A stretch of DNA of 64,000 bases from contig JAMPIQ010000002.1 of NCBI GenBank assembly GCA_024699855.1, forward strand, positions 13,702,001 to 13,766,000, read 5' to 3'. This DNA comes from Aphelenchoides besseyi. Taxonomy: Eukaryota; Nematoda; Chromadorea; Rhabditida; Aphelenchoididae. The position numbers were made by a program, and so were the translations under genes. Shown here one piece after another: positions 48,303 to 60,861 of the stretch. Below the pieces are notes generated by a model. The model was not told where the DNA came from, searched no databases, and was given only the letters and a program-made list of their open reading frames with translations. Each line of letters starts with the position of its first letter. Positions within the stretch are counted from its first letter, which is position 1.

Positions 48303-51300
48303 CTAAAAGCCACGGACTTACGATTCGAACGTGAGTTTAAGATTGACATCATTTATGAAATTGAGATGGCAGAAGTATTCCAAAGAACATAATGGTTGAA
48401 GTTATTTAATCATCAGGGATCACTAATTACCCCTGAACTTTTGAGAATACGCAATTCAAACATTGAATGACGTTGGGAAATGAGTTTGTTTGTTTGCTTT
48501 CAACAATAACTAGAACGTCAAATGAAGTCAGAAAAGTGATGTGATTCATCGTGTTTTGCACTCATTACAACTTGAAAGTTTAGGTCTCCTTTTCTTCACA
48601 GTAAACATTCGTAACCTTAAAAAATTGTATGCTTGAAAAGTGGAATTCAGGAAAGTTTGCTGCATAGTCTCCCTGAACTTTCTTAATCGGTTTCTAATTC
48701 AATTGAAACCTTACACGCGACCAATAAACCTTTTTGGCAGCACGCAATAGGACGAGATCATAAAAGAAATCTATCGCCCACCATTAGCATGCCATTGGGT
48801 TTGAAGTATACGGTTTGAGTGCTAAACTTACACGACGCATATTCTCGAAGGCGTGTGAATTGTTCGGGCGATAGGACCATTACAATAAATTAGAGTTCTT
48901 GCTAGTTTCAACTAGAAAAAGTTAACGAGCTCACCAACACTCGTTCCAAATTTGATCTGAAACAACAGATTCGTAAGTCCCATGTGTAAAAAACTTTGCG
49001 GGTTCACGTCACGACCCACCAACCCGATACTTAATTTCCGAACACGAGCATATGCGTCAAAGAAAACTGTTGGGTGCAGCAGACTCCACTGGTGTCTCGT
49101 TGTGGAGTCGAGCTTTTCGAACGTATTATCAGCAAGTGAAATATTTCATTGTGTGTTCCAATACAGAATGCAAGAGTATTAGCAATATAATACCAGAAAA
49201 CTCATGATCCGTGGCTTGTGAAGTCAAGAAATGTGTTTTAGATTTGAACAAACCTCATAACAAGTTTCCATATGTATTTATATTCAGAATTCCAAAATGT
49301 AGATTATTCGTATGCTTATGATTATGAGATAAGACGGAAACAAATCTCAAGATTAAGCACGCAATTACGACAAAACCGTCTTAATATCGGCGATGAAGGT
49401 TCTGAGAACAATGAGGCCAAGTGGGATAATACTTTGGTCGTGCAATTAAAAAGCTCAAATTCGATTTGTGAAAACGCTCGGACAGTTTTTCGAAAGGTGA
49501 GAAACGGAATGCAAATAGAATTCGCGAAATAAACGTAAGAAGGCGGAGAAATGTGCTCAATTCGATGAACAAAAGTTCACGTGCGATTGTAACCATGAAA
49601 AGCTCAAGTTCTTTAATTTCAACTAGTGGTTCGTCTAAAAAGTTGCGTATGTAATGTGAAACATCAAACAGAAATGATTGTTATGTAAGCTTTGAAGGAC
49701 ATCCTAGAGAACAGCAATGCGACTTCATATTCGAGGTTCGTAGCATCACTGCGCTACAGCCATTAATCTCGTTGCCGAAGAGCACAACAAATTTCATCTC
49801 CGCTCGCTAAACTTCGATTTCATGGGCCAGCTGGCGGTTAAATTGATCAAAAAGTTCGAAAAGTTTCTTTAAATAACCGAATCAAAAGTTTTCCGAAATC
49901 GATGTTCGGACGTTGTCTCGCGCGTTATAGCTCCAAAAGTTGGTTGATATCCGGGAATCATCACGAAAGACAAAATACGTTATTGTCGCTGCCCAGCAGC
50001 CCAAAGGTGTGAGCCGGATAAGAAGAGCAACGCTCTCCGAGTCGCGAATCCCTCGGCCCAGACCGACTGTTGTTCTGGCCTCATTCGTTCTTCCAATTTC
50101 TTTTGCTACATCCCAAATAACGAGCGCCGCAAAACCCCCTTATCTATTCCATTTTAGACACGTAAGTTGCCGCACATCGTGTTACGATTGCGCTTATGTG
50201 TGGCATTAGCTTAGGCATCGACTTGAGTGTTCAGACACCGGCTGAAAAGGGGGGAGGGATATCGTAGAGGCTGATAAAGAGAACAAAACAACGGTAAAAT
50301 TGATGTCGAAGAAACGGCGGAGAGCAGTGGGTTTTCGTATCATGTTGTAGTTCTGTTCGACGGACGGTGAGAACTGCGGGGGAGAAAGAAAGATTGTTCT
50401 CCATTGGATAAGCAAATGTTTTGCTGTTACATTCAAAATCAGTGGTTTGCAAACTTCGCCAAAAGTAAACAATTGAATTGAAAACTTTTATTATCTTGAA
50501 CGATAGATGACTAGTGAAAATGAGAACAACAACCTGCGTAATACAAAAACACGTTTCGTAAGACAACTTTGTAATCATCTTAATTTTTGTCCCAACTCAC
50601 ACACGTTCGTGGATTGCAGAAGAAAAGTGCAATACACGAGTGTGAGAATTTGGAAATAATGACTCAAGATTTTAGCTTAACGTCTGCGAAATAACGTAAT
50701 CGGAAGGTTGAGTTGGTTTTTGAGAGAGTTCTTGGAAAACTGAAGCCTCAAAATGATCCTTCTTAAACGGACGTACGAAGCCAGTGGTCTTCGATACAAT
50801 TAATTTGATAATTGGAAATCACGAAACGACGAACACTTTTTTCTTGTCTCGACAATGTTCCTTGTTTGTACGAAATACAATGCGAGTAATGGAAACCACC
50901 TCGGAGCTCAAGAAGAAGATTCTCCCACGCATTAAATCCTGAGCGAAGACGAGACAAAACCCAATTCCTCAAATTAGAATCTCTCTTTGCATTCAAATGA
51001 CGTTGATAGTCCCAACTTTAAAAAGACATTTCAACGTGAAGTGAAACTCAAACACAAATATAAGACTGGAATGAGTTAATTGCGTGAGTTTTGCTGTTCA
51101 CAATGTACACATTAAACTTCGTTTCTTTCAACTCACTGGGTGGTCATATTCTCATTGTACAGAAAGTACATTCGAGCCGAAGTTAAGAACTGATGTCAAC
51201 ATTCTCGGCTAAGTGTTTATTGAAACAAATTACGTGACTTGTGGCGCGAGTATCATAAATTAGCAAACAAAAACAAGTAAATTGCTGAAATCGGAACAAT

Positions 51301-51730
51301 CTTCAGCGAACTAACAAAATTCAACGGCGCTGAAGACAATATCTGACTGTCGAATGTTTATTACGCAACGAGAAGCAAACTGCAGGGAGGATGTCATTCG
51401 ATGGCATGTTGATGTGGTTGACAACAATGTAGGTGTTGTAAATGAATGGCGTGTCAAATAAAAAGTTTGCGACTAAAAATACAACCCTACTTTGCAGTTA
51501 CAAGCGAAATTAAGTGCATTGCAAAAACGAATCGTCCCGAAGAACGAAATTAACTGGGTTGTCGAAAAACGATTGAGTATGTTTGCTTCGGAGTCTCACT
51601 TATAAGCTACGACGATCTGTTGAATGAGGTCACAACAAAATGCATGTATATTTGACAACAATTAGTGTATGAGAAATTGAAGACATCGGGAATATGCATT
51701 TGAAAAAAACAAGTGTATTTACATAGATTT
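48303..51730. other. Intergenic, gene-poor
   Basis: 3.4 kb upstream of the DGK coding exons and downstream of the orphan GPCR. It should contain the missing first DGK exon and promoter. A GC-richer block lies at about 49690-50210. No frame was recognised (49272-49532 + and 50231-50578 - have no splice or family support). Confidence 0.4.
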
Positions 51731-52995
51731 CTAAAACTCGCTGATAGTAGTCAATCGAGATTCTTCGCCTCCAGAGTACTTGTAATTTTGTCCGGAAGAA
51801 TGAGATGGTTGACGTATCGTTGGGGCTCGTGAGTTCTTGATTTGACGTGACCCTACGGAACTGTCCGTCATTCCGTTCTTCTGTGCCGAATCCTCGGTTT
51901 TTGTACAACGACAAAAACATACGTTAAATGGTACAGCTTTTTTCAACAAACAACCGATCTGACGACCGTATTTGACAACATGTTGACGATACATGCGTTG
52001 AGTACTCACCGTAATCAACGGATTGATCACGATTCCAACAACCAGAATTTTGTAGAACGTGTTTGTGAGATCGCAGAAAAAAGGACGATTGGCTTCGTCC
52101 TTCAAATTGTAACATGATGCCGGGAAGATCCAATTGACAACGAGGTAGAAAATACGATAAGGAAGACAGGTAGCAAAGGTCCACATTGTGCTGCTGAATA
52201 AGAAAAATAGGCGTTGAAAAATGCGCTGAAATAAGTCAATTAATTGTTCTCGAATTCGAAGCTCCAGCTTACACTTTGAGCCTGCGGTTCGGTGCGTCGA
52301 AAGTTGTGTGCAATACAATAAATAACCGCGGAAATGATGAAACTCAAACTAATAACCAGAACGTAGATTATAATGATGGCCAAATACATGAACGGATTGA
52401 TTCCAATATAATTGCACGCATGCTAAATACACAATGATTATTGAATGAATGTTGTTAACTGACCATAATCGTCATGTTTCCGTAAGCAACAATAGCCAAC
52501 AAAATAAGGAAGAACCAAGTGAAGAACGTTAAGATTAGTACTCGTCTACGACGCACCAATTGGTAGTAATGCAACGGGAACTTGATGTAGATCAACTTGT
52601 CCACATTCAACCTTAAAGTCTAACATTTTCTATAGGTTCATTTCGACTTACCACAAGAGATTAACGCAGCTACAAATTTGACTTGTCATAATACAGATGT
52701 AGTACGGATAACAAAGGAATTCGGGAAATCGATTCAATCGTGGTCGAGTTAACATGTAGACGGTGCACGTGAGAAGATCGGCAAAAGTCATGTTGATTAC
52801 GATAATCTAAAAGACTTCTTAGTTTCGGACGTCTAATTTTTCTACCTGTCGAGGCTTGTCATGTGTATCGGCGTGTCGAAGTGCAATGAACAAAACGAGG
52901 ACATTCATTACAGTGCCAATCCATCCGTTTGTTAGAAAGAAGTAATGTTCGAAAGCGTTCAGATGCTCTTCGGGTAATTCGGTTTCGTTTGGCAT
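51731..52995 (-). CDS. Orphan rhodopsin-like GPCR
   Basis: Exons 5' to 3': 52846-52995, 52652-52806, 52464-52611, 52273-52422 and 51731-52225; about 365 aa with 7 TM. N-terminus MPNETELPEEHLNAF has one NET sequon. TM1 TVMNVLVLFIALRHAD, TM2 NMTFADLLTCTVYMLTRP, the Cys of the TM3 disulfide in EFLCYPYYICIMTSQICSC, then LLWLNVDKLIYIKFPLHYY, TM4 LILTFFTWFFLILLAIVAYG, TM5 YLAIIIIYVLVISLSFIISA, TM6 FLFSSTMWTFATCLPYRIFY and TM7 ending INPLITVSTQ. The DRY motif is D-K-L and NPxxY is NPLIT, so it is divergent. The tail is Ser-rich. It has the look of invertebrate-specific receptors, and no ligand class can be given. A TTTTAG acceptor sits about 8 nt before the ATG. Confidence 0.8.
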
Positions 52996-55099
52996 TCAGC
53001 TGCTAAAAAGCATTTGCGTAATTAGTAATCACTATTGTTGTTTTCACACGTTTATACTCAAAGGTAATGAATACACTACTACAGAGTCTACGATTCTCGT
53101 TGAAGTTCAAACGTCGTTTCAATTGGGCTCTTCAGTCATGTTTCAAACTTAAAATCGATTTAAATGCTTCCTTTTACATCGCCACCACGTACTTCGATCA
53201 ATGATACCAATATGCTGCGCAATGTGACAACAGAAAAACAACTTGTGAGAAGGAACTTAAAGACACAAAACAAAGTAAATAAACGCGAATAGAAGAGATC
53301 GTGCAATTTTAACAACAACATCTGGCAGCCGCAAGAAATTCGCGTGAAGACGAGCTCCCGCGAGCTTCCATTTGCCTTAACGAACGTCCAAAAACGATTT
53401 TCCCATTCGACTCCGATCATAGCAGTACGATTGGATTTGACAATAAAATCTCACTTATAAAAAAACAATTGTGTTTGCGGCAATGATAGAAATTTGAAGG
53501 TTCCAGCTGTTTTGTCTTCGACCTTCACTCAAAAGTTAATAGTCAAAAATGGGGACCTTTGACCGAAAATGGCAACTCGTTTCAAGAGCCACCGTTCGTC
53601 GCTGGATAACTCATTTTTGAACAAAACTGCAATAACTTTGTAGACAATTCGATTAAGAACAGCGGAAGATGAGTGAAGATTGTAGTTTGCTATACGCGGA
53701 ACTCTTCGTTATGCTCTGCAGTCCAAATATTATTACTGCAATAGCAAAAGATGAACAGAACACTAATTCAGTCAAGGAGTTCAGAAGAAGACGTAAACAC
53801 GAAAACCTTATTTTTCTGATCAGTATGGAAATGGTCGTGAAAACGTCAAATTGAAAGACCACGGATTTCATGGCAAAAGACGATCAAATAGCGGAAGGAA
53901 ATCTCCACAGCATTTTGGGAATTCTGATGTTGGCAGCATTGATTTCATCGGCATTAGACTCATTGAGTAAAAACTACATGTGAGAAATCATTGCTGTCTG
54001 TCAATGTTTTTCCAGAACTATCGTATTACAAGTTGTTTGAGAATCTATCGTCCATGTGGTCTAATTTTGAGGTTCCAAAATCGAAGATTGCGTTTCCGTG
54101 AATGACGAGCCTTTAAAGAAGATCAAAGAAGTGTCTTGTAATAATCGAGCATTCAAGTGTTCGCAAAAGTAAATACGCAAAACTTCTAAGCCCAACAAAT
54201 AACCGACAATTAGCCATCTACTATCACTCGGTGCCCATTCAATTCGAGAGCCGAACAAACAAACTGCGTAATTGTCGTTTCTAATTTGAAGGTGTTACTT
54301 GTAGTTTCGGGAAGTACCTGTGCAGTCTCTCAACATCGATGGTTGTTCCCAGAGTGACAAAAGACACCAAATTTTATGGAATTTAATTTGAAACACTAAG
54401 TCAAAAGTTTCGCACAAACTTCAGTAGTCTCATCATTAACAAAAGTATTTAACAAAAAAATTGAAAAACGTTCTCAATAGTTCCACGAAAACGAATCCGT
54501 TTGCTGTTTCATTGTTGACTTACCTCTTACATCGACGAAGCAAAAGCAACAACGGCGTCTCTTCGGCGATTCTGCTCAACAAATTGCCCAACGTCGATGC
54601 CACTTGACGTGATTATTAGCACACAAACGCTGTCGAGAAGGTTTCTGACCAATGTCTTTTGCAACGAACATAAAATGCCTGACGGCAACGAAAAGCGTCC
54701 GAAGTGCAAATCTTAAACGGATGTTTGTTTAAACGTAGGGTCTTCAGAACGCAATTTCAATCGAGCAAACGCGCGAATTGTTACCATCTACTGTCTTCCA
54801 AAAGATTTCACATCGAAAATAAACTGCACACAAGAAAACGTCCAAAAGTCCGTCTTGATAAGAGACCTGAACGTGAGTCGTGGGTGTTCCACACACTTGT
54901 GCTTCATTCTTAACACAATTGGCAAACAAAAAAGACGACAAAAACATGTTTAGCTGTCAGTATAAACATGGCTCTATTCTTGCTGGTGTGAATCATTTCG
55001 ATCTCAACATAAATTCATCATTTAATTGACAGTAACGAGAATAAAACTTTGAAATGGTATAGATGCCAATAAATACTTTTACGGATATACGAACGTTCC
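52996..55099. other. Intergenic region
   Basis: 2.1 kb between two minus-strand genes. AT-rich; short frames only (for example 53669-53854 +, starting MSEDCSLLYAELF), without family or splice support. Confidence 0.4.
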
Positions 55100-56039
55100 T
55101 CAAACGACTTTCATCTTCTTTTTGGACAAAGAGTTTGCGGTACCAGAAGCTTGAGCCCGAATGATCTCGTTGGCTAATAGCGATTCAACATTCTGAAAAA
55201 CAAACGACCGTATTCGAATCAAACAAACCGAAAATACCCGTTTCTGAACATTGCAATCGATCCACGAATCTTGTTCGATTAACATCGCACGGTAGTGAGC
55301 AGATTGTTCGCGACGTCGCTTCTGCCAATCAGTTTCTGTTCTGGCGAAACTCGTACGAACAACCTGCGAGGTTTTTGTTTCTTCACGTTCGAGATTCTCG
55401 TCATCTACAACGGCGAAAAACAAACTTATTGAAATGCTACGATCCTACTCACCGATTTTGCTTTTTTCTGCTCTGTTGTTTTCTGTTGAACGCGTGAGTT
55501 GTCGTCTTAACGCATAGGCATCGTTGATGGGCAAGAGATAGAGTGTTCCTGCAATGAACACCTTCGACATGTCAAAAAATACTCTTAAACTGACCGTTAT
55601 TGAAGAATCCAACACAATCACGCAGCGCATCCTCCGTCTTCGTGTAACACTCGCCGTTGTAAAGACCATCAAACAAAGCTCTGAATCGAATCAACAGAGT
55701 TCCGAAGAAAAAACTCACGTCGTTTCGTCCACTGGTGTATCATCGATTTTCCGTTGAGTTTCGTATGTAAATTCAACATGTTTGACGTTTCGTTTCAATC
55801 GTCCCTTACAACCATTCATTTTTGCCGGTTGTGATTGTTCGAAAACGTAGCGTTCGATGTCTTTTCCATCTGATGGTCGTAAGACAACAACGTTGTACTG
55901 AAACGTGAATCTAGAGTTGTTTCAATTACATTCAAACCTCTGCAATGGGACGATCTTCATCGACTTCCATTGGAGTTACATTCTCTTCTTGCGGCGGGCT
56001 ATCAACCGGCTCCGATTTTGGAAGTTTGAGAACGTGCAT
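55100..56039 (-). CDS. RNA polymerase III subunit RPC5/Rpc37-like (Sin-like) protein
   Basis: Exons 5' to 3': 55938-56039, 55719-55897, 55595-55680, 55453-55548, 55238-55404 and 55100-55192; about 240 aa, all phases consistent. RPC5 pairs with RPC4 in the TFIIF-like subcomplex of RNA polymerase III (initiation, termination, reinitiation). Seen: an acidic N-terminus with PMEVDEDRPIAE, then EYNVVVLRP, RYVFEQSQPAKMNG, HVEFTYETQRKIDD, a segment GTLYLLPINDAYALRRQL resembling the GELHLTPLHGILQLRPSF block of human RPC5, and FARTETDWQKRRREQSAHYR resembling its VRFSRPESEQARQRRVQSYE. Like yeast Rpc37 it lacks the long winged-helix C-terminal extension of vertebrate RPC5. Similarity is moderate. Start ATG 56039 follows TTCTAG and eight nucleotides. 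Confidence 0.65.
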
Positions 56040-56376
56040 TTCAGATCCTAGAATCCAATTGTATTAACGAAAATGTTGGAGAACAAGTGAAAATTGAAAT
56101 CGAGTGAAAGCGTTTCGGAAGAAGTAATTTCAACCACGTTTTGCATCATTTTATCGCAATTGCAGTTCTTTTTTTCTCTTCCGAAAAACTCAGTTGCAAC
56201 GTAAAACACGACAATCGATTTCTTTTTCTGAGCTGACGATCGACGACCTTCTAATACACGACTGTTGATCGTCGTGAGGGTTCTTTTGTCAAACAACTTC
56301 GAACATATTGAAATTGAGATCGTATGATGGCAACCGAAACGAACCATCATCGTGTATTTATGCATTCGAGTAATTA

Positions 56377-56577
56377 CAGTGCTGGCCAAAAGTTTTGGGA
56401 CAGCAGGTATCTAGAAATCCACTAGACCGTTTCGCGTCTTTTTTTCGGTACAGATCCTGCGATCGAATTCTAACATTATTGCCGCAAAAAGTTTGCAAAC
56501 AAGCGAGAAATTGAAAAAATTTATGTGAACAGTCGAAAATTGCCTGGACAAAAGTTTTGGGACAGGGAAGAAAATCG
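56377..56577 (+). repeat. Left terminal inverted repeat of the Tc1-type element
   Basis: 201 bp, with the direct-repeat motif AAAAGTTTTGGGACAG at the outer end (from 56387) and again at the inner end (from 56549). It matches 57713-57913 in inverted orientation apart from two positions near the centre. Confidence 0.93.
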
Positions 56578-56578
56578 T

Positions 56579-57622
56579 TTAAATTTGACCACCTTTTGCT
56601 TCGACCACCTCCAAGAGACGTTTGTTCATACCGAGAAAGAGTTGCTTAATCGTTTCGGGTTTGATTTTCTGCGTGGATTGTTTGATGGCGGCCAGAAGTT
56701 GAGCTTTTATGTTGTACTGGCCTTTCTTGTAGATTACGTCTTCCATCAGCTTCCATACATTTTCAATCAGACTCAAATGGGGACTACGTGACGGCCAGTC
56801 AGCAGTGGTGATGTTCTGATCGTGAAAGTAAGCGGAAACAACGTGGGCGGTATGAATTGAGGCGCGATCTTGTTGCCAAACCCACTTCTTGTTCTTCATT
56901 TCTTTCTTGGCCCACGGGATAAACGTCGTTTTAAGGTCGGGGAGATAATCAGTCGCCTTGTACTTGCTCTTGCACTCCTAAAAGCAAAAGACCGTGTTTA
57001 TAAATTTTGAATAGATGGTCCAAAAAACTACTGTAATCAAGAGTTTGCCGGTAGATGAAATTGCACCAAGTATCATAACTGATCCGCCGCCCATTTGGCG
57101 TTTAATGCGCTCCAAATTAACATCCTCGGTTTCGTATGATCCAAAATTATCAGGGCCATCTAAACAAAATCGTTTCTCATCGGAGAAGATCCAAGTTGAA
57201 AAGTCCGTGCCAGCAATTAGGTGACGACGGGAAAAGTTAAGGCGATTTTGACAATGCGTCAAAGTCAACGAAAGTTTCTTTTTGATCAGATGATAGAAGA
57301 TGTTGTCACGGTTTAACCATCGTCAAATTGTTCGGCGGCTCACATCCAGCTCCAAATTTTCCTTGGTGGTGCGTGAAGTGACAAGGCGATTGGAGCGGAG
57401 TTCGGAGATCACATGACGGAGTTCGGAGATCACATGACGTTTAATTCGACGGCGAAGGCGAGCAGTGTATTTTTTTGGACGACCCATGGGCTTACGCGGT
57501 TGTTGTTTGATCACGCTCATGATTGTGTTCTTCGAATGTCCGAGTTTATTGGCAACTTCTCGATAGGACTTGAGACGGTCGTAGAGTTGACGGATCTTCG
57601 CAATTTCTTGGTCGGTCAACAT
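56579..57622 (-). pseudogene. Tc1-family transposase, inactivated by two in-frame stops
   Basis: One continuous frame of 348 codons from ATG 57622 (MLTDQEIAKIRQL) to a stop at 56579, the usual Tc1 length. N-terminal helix-turn-helix (SYREVANKLGHSKNTIMSVI) and GRPKKY basic hook. Catalytic residues: first Asp in WIFSDEKRFCLDG, second in WQQDRASIHTA, and Glu in DWPSRSPHLSLIENVWKLME with 34 residues between the second Asp and the Glu, the D34E signature. Lesions: TGA at 57323-57325 (codon 100), TAG at 56978-56980 (codon 215), and an in-frame 21-bp tandem duplication at 57398-57439 repeating HVISELR. The ends are intact, so the element could still be moved by a transposase supplied from elsewhere. 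Confidence 0.92.
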
Positions 57623-57712
57623 TTTGGTAAAGCAAGAAAAATTGATGACTTTGCCAGTCAACGCCAAGAAAAAATCAGGCCAAATTTCAATGTGAAGAAA
57701 TGTAATTGCAAT

Positions 57713-57913
57713 CGATTTTCTTCCCTGTCCCAAAACTTTTGTCCAGGCAATTTTCGACTGTTCACATAAATTTTTTCAATTTCTCGCTTGTTTGCAAACT
57801 TTTTGCGGCAATAATGTTAGAATTCGGTCGCAGGATCTGTATCGAAAAAAAGACGCGAAACGGTCTAGTGGATTTCTAGATACCTGCTGTCCCAAAACTT
57901 TTGGCCAGCACTG
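57713..57913 (-). repeat. Right terminal inverted repeat of the Tc1-type element
   Basis: 201 bp, inverse copy of the left repeat, including both direct-repeat motifs. It ends at the TA duplication at 57914-57915. Confidence 0.93.
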
Positions 57914-58309
57914 TAGACAATATACCTGCACAGAATTGCGATATTTTTGATAATTATAAAAAGAGTCTAAACCGGTAGCCAATTTAAAATAACCATAGCA
58001 GCTGAACGAAAAACCTCATGGCTTCGAAGAATAATGAGTTTTTGAGAGATGATTAGCTTTGCGAATTCTTGACTTTGGAGTAGGTAAATGGATAAATCGC
58101 ATATAAATGTGATATGGGGTGTTGAAGAATGTTTTCACTGTTGGAGTCGCTAATTCTCAACATGAGAGATTGTCAATTGGCAGAGTTAGAGACGGAATTT
58201 GGTTGTTCGGTATCAAATACAACAGATTGTAACCGTGTGTGAGAACCCATTATAACAACTAATTGGATAATCTACAATAAAAACAGTGGATAACTTAAGG
58301 CTGAAGGGA
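57914..58309. other. Short AT-rich spacer
   Basis: Between the transposon and the stop codon of the SLC17 gene; no feature seen. Confidence 0.4.
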
Positions 58310-60048
58310 TCAAATGATTTTGTTTCCTGTCCCAAGGAAACAGTAAACAACGGCACCGAAAAGACACTGAACGGCCGTAAAGACGAAGACGTAGGTCCAA
58401 TTGTCGTGAGTAGCTTGTAAAATCCAACCCGCAACATAGACGCCAATGAACCCGGTAACCGCCGAAAATGCATTAAAGATCCCTGAAAATTACAAGTAAT
58501 CATTTTCATCGCGAATCTAACTAACCAAACACTGATCCGGTATGATTCGGCGCGAAGTCGTGTGGATTTACACTCACACCTCCATGATGAAGACCTCTTG
58601 ATGCCATTGCCAAAGTGAAAATGATCAACGACGAGTAGAATTTGGACGACGCAGAAACTGCGAGCAGACAAATGGCCGTTAAAGTCAATGAAGTTCCCTG
58701 AAAACAACTCATCTTGAGATTTTTAACGCATTTCACACTACCTCCATGAAGCGACGTGTGAACGTCACTGATCGTCCTTGACTCAAAAGACGAGTTGCAA
58801 AAAACGGAGCGAGAAGCGACGTTACAACGATGGCCAGATATGGAACGACATTATAGACAACGCCCTGAAAACGATTAGTTCGATTTGTAATTCGACAGGT
58901 TTTCGTACCTTAGCATTCGGAAAATTATCGGAAAAATACGAGGGCAACCAACTGAACATCGTAAAATACGCATTGGCACCACAATATTGAGCAATGGAAG
59001 CAGCCCTGAAATTTGTTTCTCGGTAACTTCGAAACCCTGATTGTAAACTAACCAGAATGCCGGATGGCTGAACAAAGTTGCCCACGGAACTGCATTTTCG
59101 TTTGCCTGTTTCAACGTATCCACCGGCAACAGGGCTCCATCTGAAGATTTCGCTTTGCCCATCCCTTGTTTTGCATCCGATGGAGCTACACGACCACGAT
59201 ATAACGAATGTTCGCTCAATAATTTGAAAGACGCCCACCAACCGACGCTCAAAACTCCTGAAAACGTTGTTCGTTCTGCTTAAACTGAAATAACAACTCA
59301 CCAACAAACTGAAACAAACTTCTCCAACCGAACCATTCGAGAAGAATTGATCCGAAAGATCCGGCAACTACTGATCTAAAAATCTCTGTCGAATATACAG
59401 AAAAACGTTGGAGTAACGCTCACCCAAAATGTGATCCGGCTAAACATATTCCAAATACACGACCTTTATCTGTGGCTGTCAAATGTCGAGAAACCATTGA
59501 TGCCATACTCGGTAAGTGAAAACCTTAAATTCGGAAGTAATGATTTGTAAATAGTCGTAGTGAATCAACCTTGACCAATACCCGTTGCCACTCGTACCAT
59601 GAGCATAAAGAAGAGAGGAGAGCCAGACCAGTAAGCAAAATCAAACAACTGAGGTGTAAATAACGTTAACAAAGACCATGAAAGAGTTGTAGCATTGAGA
59701 ATCCGTTCGCCGCCAATTCGATCGGCTATGCTTCCGGCAATGATCTGCGTGATTGTGTAGCCCCAAAAAAAGCATGACATTATGGTGCCCTAGAATAAAC
59801 AATATAATTGAGTTAATGAACCGAACTTACCGAATCAGTTTTATTCCAACCATATTCCTGAGCCATTCGTGCAGCACAAATCGGCAGAGCAACTCGTGAC
59901 GCATACAATGCACATGTTCCCATAAAAAAGTTTATGGTCCATAGTCTTGTTTCACGTCTAGAATCATTCATCTAAATGATAAACGACAAACGAATTATTA
60001 CCGCGACCACAACTTTTTCGACGCAAATGACCCATCTACATCTGCCAT
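58310..60048 (-). CDS. SLC17A9-like (vesicular nucleotide transporter type) MFS carrier
   Basis: Exons 5' to 3': 60002-60048, 59831-59957, 59570-59789, 59424-59523, 59302-59375, 59053-59257, 58909-59005, 58742-58864, 58526-58697 and 58310-58482, phases consistent; about 445 aa. SLC17A9 loads ATP into secretory vesicles and lysosomes in exchange for membrane potential. Seen: TCALYASRVALPICAARMAQ (TM1), EYGWNKTDSGTIMSCFFWGY, the MFS loop GSIADRIGGERI, VRVATGIGQGFHLPSMASMV (TM4), LLEWFGWRSLFQF, VPWATLFSHPAFWAASIAQY, SWLPSYFSDNFPNAKGVVYN, and HHGGVSVNPHDFAPNHTGSV, which all align with human SLC17A9. Other SLC17 members (vesicular glutamate transporters) lack several of these. The ATG lies 7 nt after CTCTAG. 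Confidence 0.9.
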
Positions 60049-60861
60049 AAATAAACTAGAGCTCTTGAGCTCGCGTTCCGAAGACGATGAATCGGCGTTC
60101 TAATACCTGGAAGCGAATTGCAAAAACATGAAGAACACGTTGGAAGCGCCGTTAACCCGCGGGATCAATTGACATACGAGACGTAAATTAGTGCCGCCAA
60201 ATTTGTCAGAGATCAAATCTTTCTTCTTTCAAGTGTAATGGGTTGAAAAGAAGTCTGACCGAATTGTTCCATAAATGAAGGTACAAAGAAAAAGCATTTC
60301 CCATGTCTTGAATGAGGATAACTGAATCCTCATTGGATGCAGCTACTCGTACAGAAGCCAGGAATCGAGAACAAACGGAAACCATCAACACGTTAAACCC
60401 AAAATTCATTAGTTTGGAGAGTTTGTTCGAATAAAAACAACTCAGCTCTCCAGTTAGATCGATGAACAGACCATTAAGTCCCGTTCAAACATCCTAGAAA
60501 GTGATGTTCGAGTGAAACAAAATCTCCTGTACAAAACCGAAAAAATTGAACTAAACTCGAGGAAATGTTGTTCGTGACTTTAGATCAAAATTCTACAAAA
60601 AGCCGGGACTATGTCGCCTAAACATGTGAGCTCCAGACAACGCAATTTGTTTAAACCAACAAATAGAAAATATACAACACATTTGTTACGTTGAAACGGC
60701 GATAACTCAAAAGGAAATCACGTTGATTGGCTTTGTGTTTCAAATGATTTTGTCACTCGTTGAGAAACATTGAGAAGAGTGGAGAAGTCATCATTTTCGG
60801 GTTATATATTTCAGTGATCAGTACGCTGTTCGTTCTCATTTGAAACTTGTAACCTCTTTCG
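60049..60861. other. Region between divergent genes
   Basis: 0.8 kb between the divergent SLC17 and ZFAND2 starts. AT-rich; an acceptor-like TATATTTCAG at 60805-60814 is the only signal I can name. Confidence 0.4.

Larger units (their letters stand above)
56377..57913 (-). mobile_element. Tc1-type DNA transposon, 1537 bp, with 201-bp terminal inverted repeats
   Basis: Flanked by TA (56375-56376 and 57914-57915), the Tc1/mariner target duplication. Termini read CAGTGCTGGCCAAAAGTTTT on the plus strand at the left and its complement at the right. The inverted repeats span 56377-56577 and 57713-57913, and I count two mismatches between them. Each repeat holds a second, inner copy of the terminal sequence (CAAAAGTTTTGGGACAG), the IR/DR arrangement with two transposase-binding sites. 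The single gene inside is a broken Tc1-family transposase on the minus strand. The near-identity of the repeats points to a recent insertion. Confidence 0.95.

Noticed and set aside
48119..48352. A 19-nt 'intron' that would join a MMSILNSRSN exon to the first DGK exon
   Set aside because: Far shorter than any other intron here (about 40 nt minimum); the real first exon is probably further upstream.
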